Positions 21,803 through 29,545 of a DNA stretch of 32,722 nucleotides are shown piece after piece. Origin of the DNA: Euryarchaeota archaeon RBG_19FT_COMBO_69_17 (lineage in GTDB: Archaea > Thermoplasmatota > Thermoplasmata > RBG-16-68-12); NCBI GenBank assembly GCA_001800825.1, contig MGWD01000047.1:7600-40321 (forward strand), read 5' to 3'. The notes beneath the pieces were generated by a model that was not told the origin of the DNA, ran no database searches, and saw only the letters and a list, made by a program, of their open reading frames with translations. Numbering within the stretch: the stretch's first letter is position 1; the number at the start of each line of letters is the position of its first letter. Both the position numbers and the translations under genes were made by a program.

Positions 21803-22488
21803 GCGCGCCACGCCCGGACGATGTCCTGCCCTTCCAGGAAGACGAGATTCCGGTCTCGCGCATATGCCTTTGCATCCGCCTTGGAGAGGGCGCGTCCGTC
21901 GTCCGCCATCATCTCGCAGATCGTCGCGCTCGGCACGAGGCCCGCCATCGCGAGGAGGGCCGTCGTGAGCTCCGTGTGGCCGCGGCGCGCCTCGAGGAGG
22001 GGCTCCGCGGCGTTCAGGAGGGGGACGTGACCCGGGGAGCGGAACTCCCGCGCGAACGCGTGGGCGGCCCAGCCGTTCTCCCGGCGGATGGCCTCCCCCG
22101 CGAGGGCCGCGAACCGCGAGATCGTGAGGGCGCGGTCCCGGTCCGTGATCCCCGTGAACGTGTCCCGGTGGTTGACCGTGATCGAGAAGGCGCTATGGCG
22201 GTCGTACCGCATGTCCTCCGACGCGAGCTCCTTCAGGAGCGGGTACGCGGTCCCCGCGGTCCGTAGCACGTCCGTCATGAACGGGAGTCCGAGCCTTTCG
22301 CGGACGTCCCCGCGGAGGGTCACGCAGATGAGACCCCCCGCGTCCCGTCGCATCCGCCGGATCGCGTCGGGGGTCACGGCCCCGCTCGCGAGGGTGAGGT
22401 CCGTCTCCTCCTCCCGGCCGTCCGCGTCGTAGACGAGGACGAAGTCCCCCCGGCGGAGGGCCTCGAGGGCGGCACGGATGGCGTCCAC
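21790..22488 (-). CDS. ribB: 3,4-dihydroxy-2-butanone 4-phosphate synthase
   Basis: Converts ribulose 5-phosphate to the four-carbon unit used by RibH, first gene of the operon. 232 residues, stand-alone type without a GTP cyclohydrolase domain. Motifs: VLVYDADGREEETDL (18-32, metal and substrate acids), RDAGGLICVTL, DRHSAFSITVNHRDTFTGI, RSPGHVPLL and GHTELTTALLAMAG. Start is GTG 22488, 25 nt from a TATA-like box. The gene overlaps ribL at its 3' end. Confidence 0.94.
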   Translation of the reverse strand: MDAIRAALEALRRGDFVLVYDADGREEETDLTLASGAVTPDAIRRMRRDAGGLICVTLRGDVRERLGLPFMTDVLRTAGTAYPLLKELASEDMRYDRHSAFSITVNHRDTFTGITDRDRALTISRFAALAGEAIRRENGWAAHAFAREFRSPGHVPLLNAAEPLLEARRGHTELTTALLAMAGLVPSATICEMMADDGRALSKADAKAYARDRNLVFLEGQDIVRAWRAWSA

Positions 22489-22508
22489 GAATCTCGGGAC
22501 TCCCCGGG

Positions 22509-22517
22509 CTTATTTCA
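22509..22517 (-). promoter_or_regulatory. TATA-like promoter of the riboflavin operon
   Basis: GAAATAAGC on the minus strand, centred 25 nt before GTG 22488. No FMN-riboswitch-like leader is possible between it and the start, so regulation, if any, must be at transcription initiation. Confidence 0.5.
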
Positions 22518-22576
22518 AGTTTATTGTAGCTACCCGTTTGACGGTAGTTGAGAGTGCGTTCGACACGGGTCGGAGG

Positions 22577-22586
22577 ACTTATCCGG
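22577..22586 (+). promoter_or_regulatory. TATA-like promoter of the isomerase gene
   Basis: GACTTATCCG, centred 27 nt before TTG 22608. It is the main argument for the downstream TTG start. Confidence 0.4.
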
Positions 22587-22607
22587 ACCGGTCTGATACC
22601 GCGGGCG

Positions 22608-23663
22608 TTGCTCGATGAGGCGGCCGTCGCGCGGGTCGATCGGGGCGGCCTGCGAGACATCATCGCCTCCATGCCGGACCAGCTCCTCGACGGGTTCCGC
22701 CTAGGGACGGGGACCCACGCGGACACATCGAAGGCGGAGCGGGTGTTCCTCGCGGGGATGGGGGGCTCCGCGATTGCGGGGGACATCTTCCGCTCATGGG
22801 CGACGAACCGCGCCCGCCTGCCGATCCAGGTCGTCCGGGACTACCGCCTACCGTCCTACGCGACGCCGGGGGACGTCCTCGTGGCCGTGAGCTACTCCGG
22901 GACGACGGAGGAGACCCTCGCCGCGACGGCCCAGGCCGTGAAACTCGGGTGCCGGATCGTCGCGGTCACGTCGGGCGGGCGCCTCGCAGCTCTCGTCCAG
23001 GAGGCGGGCGGGCCGACGATCCGGGTGCCCCCGGGCCTTCCGCCCCGAGGCGCGTTCGGCCTCCTCTTCGGAATCCTCGCGGCCGTCGGGGAGGAGTGGG
23101 TCTACGGGGACCTCCGCGGGGAGCTCGAGCGGGCCGTCGTGCACCTCAAGGACCTCCGCGGGCGGCTCGGGCCGTCCGTCCCCCTCGCGACGAACCGCGC
23201 GAAGGCCCTCGCGAAACGGCTCCGGAACCGCACCCCCGTCGTCTATGCGGCGCCGCCCCTCACGGCCGTCGCGAAGCGGTGGCAGACCCAGCTCAACGAG
23301 AACGCGAAGGTCCTCGCCTTCGCGTCCGAGTTCCCCGAGGCGGACCACAACGAGATCGTCGGCTGGTGCTCGGACGCCTCCGCCCGCCGGTTCGTCCCGA
23401 TCATGTTGCGGGACGCGGACGAGACCCCGGAGATGCGGCACCGCCTCGACGTGACGGAGGGGCTCGTCGGACGGCACGCGCGCGTGGACCGGATCGAGGA
23501 CGACGATGACGAGCTCCTCGGGCGGCTCCTCGGCCTCCTGTTCCTCGGGGACTACGTGAGCCTGTACCTCGCGGCCCTCCGCGGGGTCGACCCGACACCC
23601 GTCAAGGCGATCGACGAGCTCAAGGCCCGGCTCGCGGCCCCCGCTCGCCGAAGAAAAAAATGA
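22608..23663 (+). CDS. Bifunctional phosphoglucose/phosphomannose isomerase
   Basis: A SIS-domain isomerase interconverting fructose 6-phosphate with glucose 6-phosphate and mannose 6-phosphate. About 351 residues. FLAGMGGSAIAGDI, VAVSYSGTTEETLA (first SIS domain), VTSGGRLAALVQEAG, PPRGAFGLLFGIL, the substrate loop LNENAKVLAFASEFPEADHNEIVGW with the catalytic Glu and His, and the C-terminal LAALRGVDPTPVKAIDELKARL are typical of archaeal PGI/PMI. There is no ATG. TTG 22608 fits a TATA box 27 nt upstream and the family's N-terminus; GTG 22554 and TTG 22548 are in-frame alternatives. Its stop overlaps the tRNA terminator on the other strand. Confidence 0.9.
   Translation: MLDEAAVARVDRGGLRDIIASMPDQLLDGFRLGTGTHADTSKAERVFLAGMGGSAIAGDIFRSWATNRARLPIQVVRDYRLPSYATPGDVLVAVSYSGTTEETLAATAQAVKLGCRIVAVTSGGRLAALVQEAGGPTIRVPPGLPPRGAFGLLFGILAAVGEEWVYGDLRGELERAVVHLKDLRGRLGPSVPLATNRAKALAKRLRNRTPVVYAAPPLTAVAKRWQTQLNENAKVLAFASEFPEADHNEIVGWCSDASARRFVPIMLRDADETPEMRHRLDVTEGLVGRHARVDRIEDDDDELLGRLLGLLFLGDYVSLYLAALRGVDPTPVKAIDELKARLAAPARRRKK
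23654..23660 (-). terminator. T7 tract terminating the tRNA-Ser transcript
   Basis: Seven T residues on the minus strand begin 4 nt after the discriminator base of the tRNA. The T run follows the complete, intron-containing gene, which supports the 3' end drawn here rather than a truncated tRNA. Confidence 0.6.
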
Positions 23664-23664
23664 A

Positions 23665-23783
23665 CGCCGAGGGGGAGATTTTCAGGCAGCCGTCGCCCGA
23701 GCGGCGGGAGCCATTTGAACTCCCGAGGCCTTGCGGCCACCAGCTCTCCAGGCTGGCGCCCTACCGGACTAGGCGACCTCGGC
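23665..23783 (-). tRNA. tRNA-Ser(GGA) with an intron in the T-loop
   Basis: Read on the minus strand: acceptor GCCGAGG pairs with CCTCGGC, followed by G73, the serine discriminator; CCA is not encoded. D-arm GCC...GGC contains the GG of the D-loop. Anticodon stem CCAGC/GCTGG encloses CTGGAGA, anticodon GGA. The long variable arm GGCC-GCAA-GGCC is class II. T-stem GGGAG pairs with CTCCC only if 35 nt (23679-23713) are removed from the T-loop, giving TTCAAAT. Exons are 23714-23783 (70 nt) and 23665-23678 (14 nt), mature length 84. It has its own TATA box and T-tract. It lies downstream of cbf5 on the same strand. Confidence 0.93.
23679..23713 (-). other. Non-canonical tRNA intron (position 59/60) with bulge-helix-bulge motif
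   Basis: The junctions form an exact archaeal BHB. Outer helix GGGAG:CUCCC is the T-stem; a 3-nt bulge AAU is on the 3' strand; a 4-bp central helix pairs UUCA with UGAA; a 3-nt bulge AAU is on the 5' strand; an inner helix GGC:GCC follows. Cutting each bulge after its second base releases 35 nt and joins A59 to U60. The tRNA splicing endonuclease (EndA) and RtcB ligase would be needed; neither gene is in the window. Confidence 0.88.
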
Positions 23784-23811
23784 ACCCAGCGCGCGAGCGA
23801 TGGGCTCCGTC

Positions 23812-23821
23812 GGTATAAAGG
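23812..23821 (-). promoter_or_regulatory. TATA box of the tRNA-Ser gene
   Basis: CCTTTATACC on the minus strand, centred 33 nt before the tRNA 5' end, in the 64-bp gap after the cbf5 stop. The tRNA therefore need not be processed from the cbf5 mRNA. Confidence 0.65.
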
Positions 23822-23847
23822 TTCCCGGGCGACCCCCCGGGCGCGCG

Positions 23848-24801
23848 TCACTTCCAGAGCTTCGGGTACGTCCCGGGTTCCATGAGGACCCGCGACGTTT
23901 CCACGGCGACCCCGGACTTCGCGATGACGATCTCGTCCGACGTCAGGGCGGCCTTCCCGAAGAGGACGGCCTCGCCCTTCGCGGTGAACACCCCGACGAC
24001 CTGGCCCCGCCTGACGTGGGGATCGAGCTTCGCGACGCCGGGCACGGCGAGATGGGCCCCATGGGAGAGAGCGTCCACGGCCGTGTCCTTGACGATGATC
24101 CGGGGGAGGTGCGCGAGGAGGGACTCCTGGGGCCGGAGGACCCGGATGAGGGGGCCCTCGTCGCCCTCCTTCCGGTACTCGAGGGCGTCCCGGAACGCGT
24201 TGAGGGGGAGGGCGTCCGACTCCGCGAAGGACGCCGTGCGGGTGCGGCGCAGGTCGACCATGTTCGCCCCCACGCCCAGGGCCTCCCCGACGTCCGCGCA
24301 CAGGGTACGGATGTACGTGCCCGACTCGCAGCGAACCCGAAAGAGCACGTTCCGCCCGTCGACCTCGAAGGCCTCGAAGGCGTAGACGTGGCGGGCCCGT
24401 TGCTCTCGCTTGACCGCGGACCGGACGGGCGGGATCTGGTAGATCTCCCCGACGAAGCGGGCGATCATGGACCGGATCCTCCGCTCGTCGACGTCCTGGT
24501 GGAGCTGCATCACGCCGACGTACTCCTTGTCCCCCTCGAGCACGGCCTCGAGGCCGCGGGTCGCGTCCGCGAGGGCCACGGGGAGGACCCCCGTGACCCG
24601 CGGGTCGAGGGTCCCCGAATGGCCCGCCCGCGGGACGCCGAACATGTCGCGGACCCACGCGCTGACCTGGTGGGACGTCGGGCCCTGGGGCTTGTCGACG
24701 ACGGCGACCCCGAGGCGGATCCGGTCCTCGACGGACCGATCCTCGGGCCTCCGTCCGTGTTTCGACTCCGGCGTGTCATGCAGGACGACGAGGTCGCTCA
24801 T
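23848..24801 (-). CDS. cbf5: RNA-guided tRNA/rRNA pseudouridine synthase Cbf5
   Basis: Catalytic subunit of archaeal H/ACA RNPs; it also makes pseudouridine 55 in tRNA. 317 residues. The TruB-type catalytic Asp66 is in HSGTLDP (61-67) after VAVVDKPQGPTSHQV. KEYVGVMQLH, IYQIPPVRSAVKR and RCESGTYIRTLCADVG are typical. The C-terminal PUA domain starts near 233 with PRIIVKDTAVDALSHGAHL. The ATG overlaps the cmk stop as ATGA. No Nop10 or Gar1 gene is seen nearby. Confidence 0.95.
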   Translation of the reverse strand: MSDLVVLHDTPESKHGRRPEDRSVEDRIRLGVAVVDKPQGPTSHQVSAWVRDMFGVPRAGHSGTLDPRVTGVLPVALADATRGLEAVLEGDKEYVGVMQLHQDVDERRIRSMIARFVGEIYQIPPVRSAVKREQRARHVYAFEAFEVDGRNVLFRVRCESGTYIRTLCADVGEALGVGANMVDLRRTRTASFAESDALPLNAFRDALEYRKEGDEGPLIRVLRPQESLLAHLPRIIVKDTAVDALSHGAHLAVPGVAKLDPHVRRGQVVGVFTAKGEAVLFGKAALTSDEIVIAKSGVAVETSRVLMEPGTYPKLWK

Positions 24802-25337
24802 CCGTCCACCCGCGACGCGACGAGGGCGACGATCTCGTCGGGTGCCTTGTCGGAGGAGTCGATGAGGAGGTCGAACACCTGGGTGTCGTCAAGATCGATC
24901 CCGTAGATGGATCGGTACCGCGAGCGCTCGGAGCGCCCCCGGTCCGCGATCTCACGCATCGCCACGTCCACGGCCTTCCCCTCCCGTCCCGCGATCCGCT
25001 TCGCGCGGACCTCGAGGGGCGCGTCGATCCACACCTTGAGGCACGGCACGCGCCGCTCGGATAGGAGCTGGGCTTGGATGCGTCCGTCGACGACGACGTC
25101 GTGGCCTAGGCTGTCCTCCCGAAGGACGCGCTCGAGCACGCGTCCGTCGAGCTCCCGGTCGATCGACGCGTCCGACTCCGCCTTCCGGCCGAAGGCCGCG
25201 AGGTCCATCCCCGCATCCCGCGCCATCTCCCGGAACAGGAGCCCCGCGGACACGAGGACGTACCCGTGGGCCGCCGCGAACCGCTCCGCGGCCGTCGTCT
25301 TCCCGCCCCCCGGGGGCCCGCCGATGACGACGATCAT
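24798..25337 (-). CDS. cmk: Cytidylate kinase (archaeal type)
   Basis: Phosphorylates CMP/dCMP with ATP. 179 residues, the short archaeal form. The P-loop is IGGPPGGGKTT (5-15). FREMARDAGMDLAAF, DGRVLERVL, VVDGRIQAQLL and the LID-like RIAGREGKAV with EIADRGRSERSRYRSIYGID follow. ATG 25337 directly precedes the P-loop strand; the open frame extending upstream into the DUF106 gene is not used. Gap to the DUF106 gene is 11 nt; stop overlaps cbf5. The DUF106-cmk-cbf5 order is common in Euryarchaeota. Confidence 0.94.
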   Translation of the reverse strand: MIVVIGGPPGGGKTTAAERFAAAHGYVLVSAGLLFREMARDAGMDLAAFGRKAESDASIDRELDGRVLERVLREDSLGHDVVVDGRIQAQLLSERRVPCLKVWIDAPLEVRAKRIAGREGKAVDVAMREIADRGRSERSRYRSIYGIDLDDTQVFDLLIDSSDKAPDEIVALVASRVDG

Positions 25338-25348
25338 TCGGGGTCCCC

Positions 25349-26089
25349 TCAGGAGGCCCCGTCGGCCTCGGCATTCAGGGGCACGTCGAGCTCGCGGAGC
25401 CGCCGTCGGAACCGGAAGTACTTGAGGGCCCGGGACACAATCTGTCCGAAGGGGATCGCGAGGAGGGAGTAGAGGAGGACCCACGACGGGAAGACGTAGA
25501 TTGAGGGGAGCCAGACGTTGGAGGACCAGGGGACCGCGATGAACGGGTTCCCGTTCGCGAGCAGGGTGCTGTCCACGAAGGACCGGATCCACGTGAACAT
25601 GATCACGAACGCCAGGGTCGTGACGGCCATCGACTTGTAGGGCGCGAAGATCATGTCCTGGGCGTCCTTCGAGAATCCCTTCTGGATCTCCTGGAGCTTC
25701 TTGAGCCGCGCCTCGTTGCCCTTCCGCATCGCGTCCATCTGTTCCTTCCGCCACGCGGCCATGACGCGGTTCGTGCGGGCCATCTTGACCCAGTTCGTGA
25801 AGTAGTCTCGGACGATGGACGAGGCCGTCGTCGTGAGGGCGCCCGCGACGAGGATCGTGATCACAGGGAGGGCCCCGCCGAAGCCCAGGACGGGCATGAG
25901 GACGGCGCCCGCCACGGCTGCGAAGCCCCCCGCGAGCTGAGGGTCGAACAGGGTCCAGAAGGAAAGGATGAACAGGAAGATGAGGACGAACCGGGACAGG
26001 CTGGGCGCAGCCGCTGGCGGACGGGTAGGTGCCTCCTTCTCGGGCGCCTCTTCGGCGGGTGCCTCGTCGGAGTCTTCGTCGTCGGCCAC
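25349..26089 (-). CDS. EMC3/TMCO1-like DUF106 membrane protein (YidC-like insertase)
   Basis: Archaeal DUF106 proteins belong to the Oxa1/YidC/Get1/EMC3 superfamily that inserts membrane proteins. 246 residues: a Pro/Glu-rich cytosolic N-terminus (1-30), helices at about 33-48 and 55-90, a charged amphipathic hairpin (KEQMDAMRKGNEARLKKLQE, about 115-134), then helices at about 152-172 and 200-220. The charged coiled hairpin between helices is the family hallmark. GTG 26089 is 26 nt from a TATA box. It heads the cmk-cbf5 operon, the archaeal order usually found beside secY. Confidence 0.9.
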   Translation of the reverse strand: MADDEDSDEAPAEEAPEKEAPTRPPAAAPSLSRFVLIFLFILSFWTLFDPQLAGGFAAVAGAVLMPVLGFGGALPVITILVAGALTTTASSIVRDYFTNWVKMARTNRVMAAWRKEQMDAMRKGNEARLKKLQEIQKGFSKDAQDMIFAPYKSMAVTTLAFVIMFTWIRSFVDSTLLANGNPFIAVPWSSNVWLPSIYVFPSWVLLYSLLAIPFGQIVSRALKYFRFRRRLRELDVPLNAEADGAS

Positions 26090-26110
26090 GGCCCGACGAA
26101 AGGGCCTGTT

Positions 26111-26120
26111 CTTATAAGGG
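26111..26120 (-). promoter_or_regulatory. TATA box of the DUF106-cmk-cbf5 operon
   Basis: CCCTTATAAG on the minus strand, 26 nt before GTG 26089 and right after the pfdB stop, marking the boundary with the exosome superoperon. Confidence 0.6.
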
Positions 26121-26138
26121 TTTGCGAGCCCGCGCGAC

Positions 26139-26507
26139 TCAGCCGCCCGAGGGGGCCGTGGGCCCGCCCCCGAGGGCTTGCTGGATCTTCTCCCCGAGCT
26201 GCTCGTACCGCTCGGAGAGGGACTTCTCCTGCTTCTGGAGGGACTTCACGCGGATCGTGAGGGTCTCCTTGTGCTCCTCGAGCTCGTTCCGGAGGCCCTC
26301 CCGGTCGTCCTGCCGGACGAGGAGCATCCCGATGCTCTTGTAGATCGGCGTCCCGTCGGCAACCTTGCCGAGCTCCTCGAGGGTCCCCTCGATCTCCCGG
26401 AGCTTCGCCTCGAGCTGGACGCGCTGGGATGCGAGGACCTGGAGCTGCTGCTGCAACTGCTGGTACTGGGCGATCTGGTTCTGCAACTGGGGCGAGATCT
26501 CCTTCAT
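26139..26507 (-). CDS. pfdB: Prefoldin subunit beta
   Basis: One of the two subunits of the archaeal prefoldin hexamer, which passes unfolded proteins to the thermosome. 122 residues with two coiled-coil arms rich in Gln/Leu (LQNQIAQYQQLQQQLQVL and ETLTIRVKSLQKQEKSL) around a central hairpin DGTPIYKSIGMLLVRQD. The ATG overlaps the pcc1 stop as ATGA. It is the last gene of the exosome superoperon; the C-terminus is Gly/Pro-rich. Confidence 0.93.
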   Translation of the reverse strand: MKEISPQLQNQIAQYQQLQQQLQVLASQRVQLEAKLREIEGTLEELGKVADGTPIYKSIGMLLVRQDDREGLRNELEEHKETLTIRVKSLQKQEKSLSERYEQLGEKIQQALGGGPTAPSGG

Positions 26508-26743
26508 CGTTCGGCCTCCTCTCCCACGCGCGCGGCGACGTCGGCCCAGCGCAGGTACGAGTTCACGGCGGCCCGCAGGGAGCTCGTGTCCTCTGCGTCG
26601 ATCCGGATCGTGAGACGTCTGCGGCCGCCGGACAGGCGGACGCGGGCCTTCGGGAATTCCTGGCCCGACTCCGGTTCCAGGGCCCTCCGGACGACGTCCG
26701 CCCGGGGCCCCTCGATCGTGATCGCGGCCCGCCGCATGGTCAC
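26504..26743 (-). CDS. pcc1: KEOPS complex subunit Pcc1
   Basis: Small dimeric subunit of KEOPS, needed for t6A37 synthesis in tRNA. 79 residues: AAITIEGPRADVVRRALEPE, a short basic strand GRRRLTIRIDAEDTSSLRAAVNSYLRWADV. This beta-alpha-beta layout and the site between rpoP and pfdB are standard in Archaea. GTG 26743 overlaps the rpoP stop as GTGA; ATG 26737 two codons on is the alternative. Kae1, Bud32 and Cgi121 are not in the window. Confidence 0.85.
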   Translation of the reverse strand: MTMRRAAITIEGPRADVVRRALEPESGQEFPKARVRLSGGRRRLTIRIDAEDTSSLRAAVNSYLRWADVAARVGEEAER

Positions 26744-26874
26744 CGCGCCTTCACGAGCTTCTTCACGTTCGGGCGTTCCTTGTAGAAGATCTTCGAGCCG
26801 CACCGTTCGCACTGGATCCCGACCGTGTTGATGTTCGTCCGGATCGGCTCGAAACAGATCGCGCACTTGTACAC
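26740..26874 (-). CDS. rpoP: RNA polymerase subunit P (Rpb12-like)
   Basis: 44-residue zinc-binding subunit of archaeal RNA polymerase, required for stable open complexes. CAIC (about 4-7) and CERCG (about 21-25) form the zinc site, then KIFYKERPNVKKLVKAR, the basic tail of the family. GTG 26874 gives the family length; a longer in-frame extension upstream overlaps rpl37ae and is rejected. Only 2 nt separate it from the rpl37ae stop. Confidence 0.93.
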   Translation of the reverse strand: MYKCAICFEPIRTNINTVGIQCERCGSKIFYKERPNVKKLVKAR

Positions 26875-26876
26875 GG

Positions 26877-27167
26877 TCAGGCCTCCTCGGGCTCGGGGGC
26901 CTCCGCCTTCTCGCCCGCCTCGGGGACCTCCCGCTTGAATGAGGTCGTGACGACAGGTCGGTACGCCCCACCTGCGAACACGGCGCCGCACCGGCGGCAT
27001 GCCCAGACGCCGGACGACCGACGCTTGACCGCGACGGCTTGGCAGTTCGGACACACGTGCCGCTGCCGAAGGCCCGCCTCGATCTCCTGGACGCGGCGGC
27101 GAATCCGCACGCCGTAGCGGGGGCCGTAGCGCCCGACGGCGCCGACCTTCCGAGTGCGACGCGCCAT
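26877..27167 (-). CDS. rpl37ae: Large-subunit ribosomal protein eL43 (L37Ae)
   Basis: 96-residue zinc-ribbon protein of the 50S subunit. [20 protein letters not shown] at the N-terminus, CPNC (about 39-42) and CRRCG (about 57-61) with GAVFAGGAY after. The C-terminus has an unusual acidic tail ([17 protein letters not shown]) beyond the conserved core. It starts 8 nt after the rrp42 stop. Confidence 0.95.
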   Translation of the reverse strand: MARRTRKVGAVGRYGPRYGVRIRRRVQEIEAGLRQRHVCPNCQAVAVKRRSSGVWACRRCGAVFAGGAYRPVVTTSFKREVPEAGEKAEAPEPEEA

Positions 27168-27175
27168 GGGGATCC

Positions 27176-27952
27176 TCAGCTCTGGAGCAAGGGACGGATC
27201 CCGCGACCCACCTTCTGGCTGGTCTCGATGACCCGCTTGACCTCGTCGTAAGAGAAGCTTCCACTTAAGCCTTTTTGCATGGCTCGGATGTCCCCGTTCT
27301 CGTCCGTCGTCGCCGTGAGCCGCGCGCGGGCCATGCGCTCCTCGTCGAGGCTCGGGTCCACGAGGAGGAGGTCCTTGATCTTCGCCACGGTCACGCTCAC
27401 GGGCCAATGCTCCACGGGCAGGGGGAAGTCCTCGCCGACCCCCTGGGCCTTCGCGGGGACGACCGTCGACGCGAGGGCGGCGACCGCGCCATAGGACGCT
27501 GCGTCGAAGAGGTTCCCGTCGTAGTCGAGGACGTGGATGTCGATGAACATGACCCACACCTTCTCCTTCGGCGTGATGCAGAGCCTCCCCACGTTGACCA
27601 TCTTGGACTCGCGGATCCCGCGGTCGACGACCCGGGCGAGTTCGATCGCGTCGGGCCGCGGGGGGCCTGCCTCGAACGTCGGACTTGCCATGGGGATGAG
27701 CTCGACGCTCGTGGACAGGACGCCCGTGTTCGGGGTGTCGGGATAGGGTTCCCCCGTCGCCATCTTCACGCCGACGAGGACCTCCGTCTTGCCCAGATGC
27801 ACCCGGGCGCTCCCCTCTGCCGTCGTGATGAGCCCCTTCTCGATCACGAGCTTCCGCGGCTCGTCGAGGGCCCTCCCATCCGTCCGCTGGCCGCCCGAGG
27901 CGAGGCGGTAGATGTAGTCCCGCATGAGGTCCGAGACGATCTCGACGCTCAT
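27176..27952 (-). CDS. rrp42: Exosome subunit Rrp42 (non-catalytic RNase PH-like)
   Basis: Forms the hexameric ring with Rrp41; inactive itself but needed for RNA binding. 258 residues: [90 protein letters not shown] are family sequence. The phosphorolytic residues seen in Rrp41 are missing here. ATG overlaps the rrp41 stop as ATGA. Confidence 0.95.
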   Translation of the reverse strand: MSVEIVSDLMRDYIYRLASGGQRTDGRALDEPRKLVIEKGLITTAEGSARVHLGKTEVLVGVKMATGEPYPDTPNTGVLSTSVELIPMASPTFEAGPPRPDAIELARVVDRGIRESKMVNVGRLCITPKEKVWVMFIDIHVLDYDGNLFDAASYGAVAALASTVVPAKAQGVGEDFPLPVEHWPVSVTVAKIKDLLLVDPSLDEERMARARLTATTDENGDIRAMQKGLSGSFSYDEVKRVIETSQKVGRGIRPLLQS

Positions 27953-28791
27953 GGGGACCCCTCCCGGCCGAGGTCGTCGAGCTGGGAATCGAACGCGACC
28001 TCCGCGGGCGCGGGCGATGGGGCGGGCGCCGCCGCGGCTTCTCGGAGGATCTCGTCGACCGTCGCGGAGTAGCGGCGCCGCAGGGCATCCCGCTGCAGGT
28101 CGTAGATGCGCTTTGCCGCGTCGATCGAGAGGCCCATCGCCTTTTGGAACTCGTCGTACGTGAGGTGGCCGTCCATCTGGAGGAGGACGATCTCCCCCGT
28201 CCGAGGGACGATCGCCATGGGGCAGTCCGCCTCCCCGAAGTTGTCCTCGTCCTTGTTCAGGTCGAGGCACACGACCCCGCCGATCTTCCCGGACGCACAC
28301 GAGGTCACGAGGTCCTTCATCGGCACGCCAGCGTCGGCGATGGCGACGGCGGCCGCCGTGAGGCCCGCGCACCGCGTGCCCGCGTCCGCCTGGAGGACCT
28401 CGATGAAGATGTCCACGGAGGTCCGCGGGAACTGCTCCTTGAAGATGACGGAGGAGAACGCCTCCGAGATGACCTTCGAGATCTCGACGGAGCGCCGATC
28501 GGGGCCCGGCCGCTTCCGGTCGGAGACGGAGAAGGGGGCCATGTTGTAGCGGCACTGCACGAGGGCCCTCGCGGGGTCCTGGAGATGCCTCGGGTGGGCC
28601 TCCCTCGGGCCGTACACGGCGGCGAGGACCTTGTTCCCGCCCCACTCGACGTACGCGGACCCGTCCGCGCGGCCGAGGACGCCCGCCTCGATCCGGATGG
28701 GCCGGAGCTCGTCAAAGCGCCGCCCGTCCAAGCGGACGCCGTTCTCGTCGATCAGCTTCAGTTCCTTTGGGATGTGCTCGATGTCTTCCAT
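27949..28791 (-). CDS. rrp41: Exosome subunit Rrp41 (catalytic RNase PH-like)
   Basis: Catalytic 3'-5' phosphorolytic subunit of the archaeal exosome. 280 residues. [69 protein letters not shown] (phosphate-binding Arg) and [17 protein letters not shown] (catalytic Asp) are all in place. A Pro/Ala-rich C-terminal tail ([19 protein letters not shown]) extends past the core by about 30 residues. It follows rrp4 by 13 nt. Confidence 0.96.
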   Translation of the reverse strand: MEDIEHIPKELKLIDENGVRLDGRRFDELRPIRIEAGVLGRADGSAYVEWGGNKVLAAVYGPREAHPRHLQDPARALVQCRYNMAPFSVSDRKRPGPDRRSVEISKVISEAFSSVIFKEQFPRTSVDIFIEVLQADAGTRCAGLTAAAVAIADAGVPMKDLVTSCASGKIGGVVCLDLNKDEDNFGEADCPMAIVPRTGEIVLLQMDGHLTYDEFQKAMGLSIDAAKRIYDLQRDALRRRYSATVDEILREAAAAPAPSPAPAEVAFDSQLDDLGREGSP

Positions 28792-28804
28792 TCGAATCCT
28801 TCCG

Positions 28805-29503
28805 TCACGCGGGCCCTCGTCCCTCTCTCCCGCGGTACGCGTCCTCGAGGAACTCGCGCACGGCCTCCGTGAGGCCGTGGGCCTGGGCCTGCTCCTCGAT
28901 GAGCCGGATCGCGCGCACCGCGATGGCGGTGTCCCGGTCGGCCCCGTCGAGCCAGATCCGCCCGTTCTGGCCGACGTAGATGCGGCACTCGGTCTCCTCC
29001 TTCAGCAGGTCCAGCATGCTCCCCTCCTTCCCGATGATCCGCGGGACCTTCGTCGGAGAGACCTCCACGAGCTGGCCGCCCTCGATCCGGCGCGCTTCGC
29101 GGTCCTGCATCGTGAGCTGGACCTTCTTCGCCTCGTCAACGCTCAGGACGTGGGCGAGAATCGCGTCCCCGACGTTCAGGAACCGCGTGGTGTCGCCGAA
29201 CTCCACGTGCCACGGGCTCTCCGTCGCATGGAGGGGCGCGGGGTACGGGGAGTTGATGTCCACGAGCCAATGGGATGGCCCGACGTCGACGACCTCGCCG
29301 ACGACGGCGTCGCCGGGCTCGGGGATGTAACGGCCGGACAGCGGGATGACGCTGACCCGCCCGTCCTTCTCGGCGAGGACGCCGAGATGGGCCGAGTAGA
29401 CCTTGCCGCCTTCGCCGAAAGTTCCGGGACCGGGTTTCACTCCCGGGCCGCCCACGGACTCGCCAGGGATGACAATCTGGCGAACCGGGCCTTTGCCTTC
29501 CAT
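28805..29503 (-). CDS. rrp4: Exosome RNA-binding cap subunit Rrp4
   Basis: Caps the exosome ring and feeds RNA to Rrp41. 232 residues with three parts: an N-terminal domain ([19 protein letters not shown]), an S1 domain (about 65-140; [20 protein letters not shown]) and a KH domain (about 145-215; [19 protein letters not shown] with the GxxG as GKEG). Upstream is a 78-bp gap with a possible TATA-like box (29546-29554). Confidence 0.95.
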   Translation of the reverse strand: MEGKGPVRQIVIPGESVGGPGVKPGPGTFGEGGKVYSAHLGVLAEKDGRVSVIPLSGRYIPEPGDAVVGEVVDVGPSHWLVDINSPYPAPLHATESPWHVEFGDTTRFLNVGDAILAHVLSVDEAKKVQLTMQDREARRIEGGQLVEVSPTKVPRIIGKEGSMLDLLKEETECRIYVGQNGRIWLDGADRDTAIAVRAIRLIEEQAQAHGLTEAVREFLEDAYRGREGRGPA

Positions 29504-29545
29504 TGGGTTCTCTCTCTCACGCGAACGCGTCGAAACGGTCCCGGC

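Noticed and set aside
20829-21875. Single 348-codon fused gene spanning ribC and ribL region
   Set aside because: The upstream half is Arg/Gly/Pro-rich shadow sequence over ribL in another frame; only the last 157 codons match RibC.
23690-23783. Broken or pseudo tRNA-Ser
   Set aside because: The contiguous T-arm and acceptor do not pair, but removal of a 35-nt BHB intron restores all stems exactly, with the promoter and T-tract in place.
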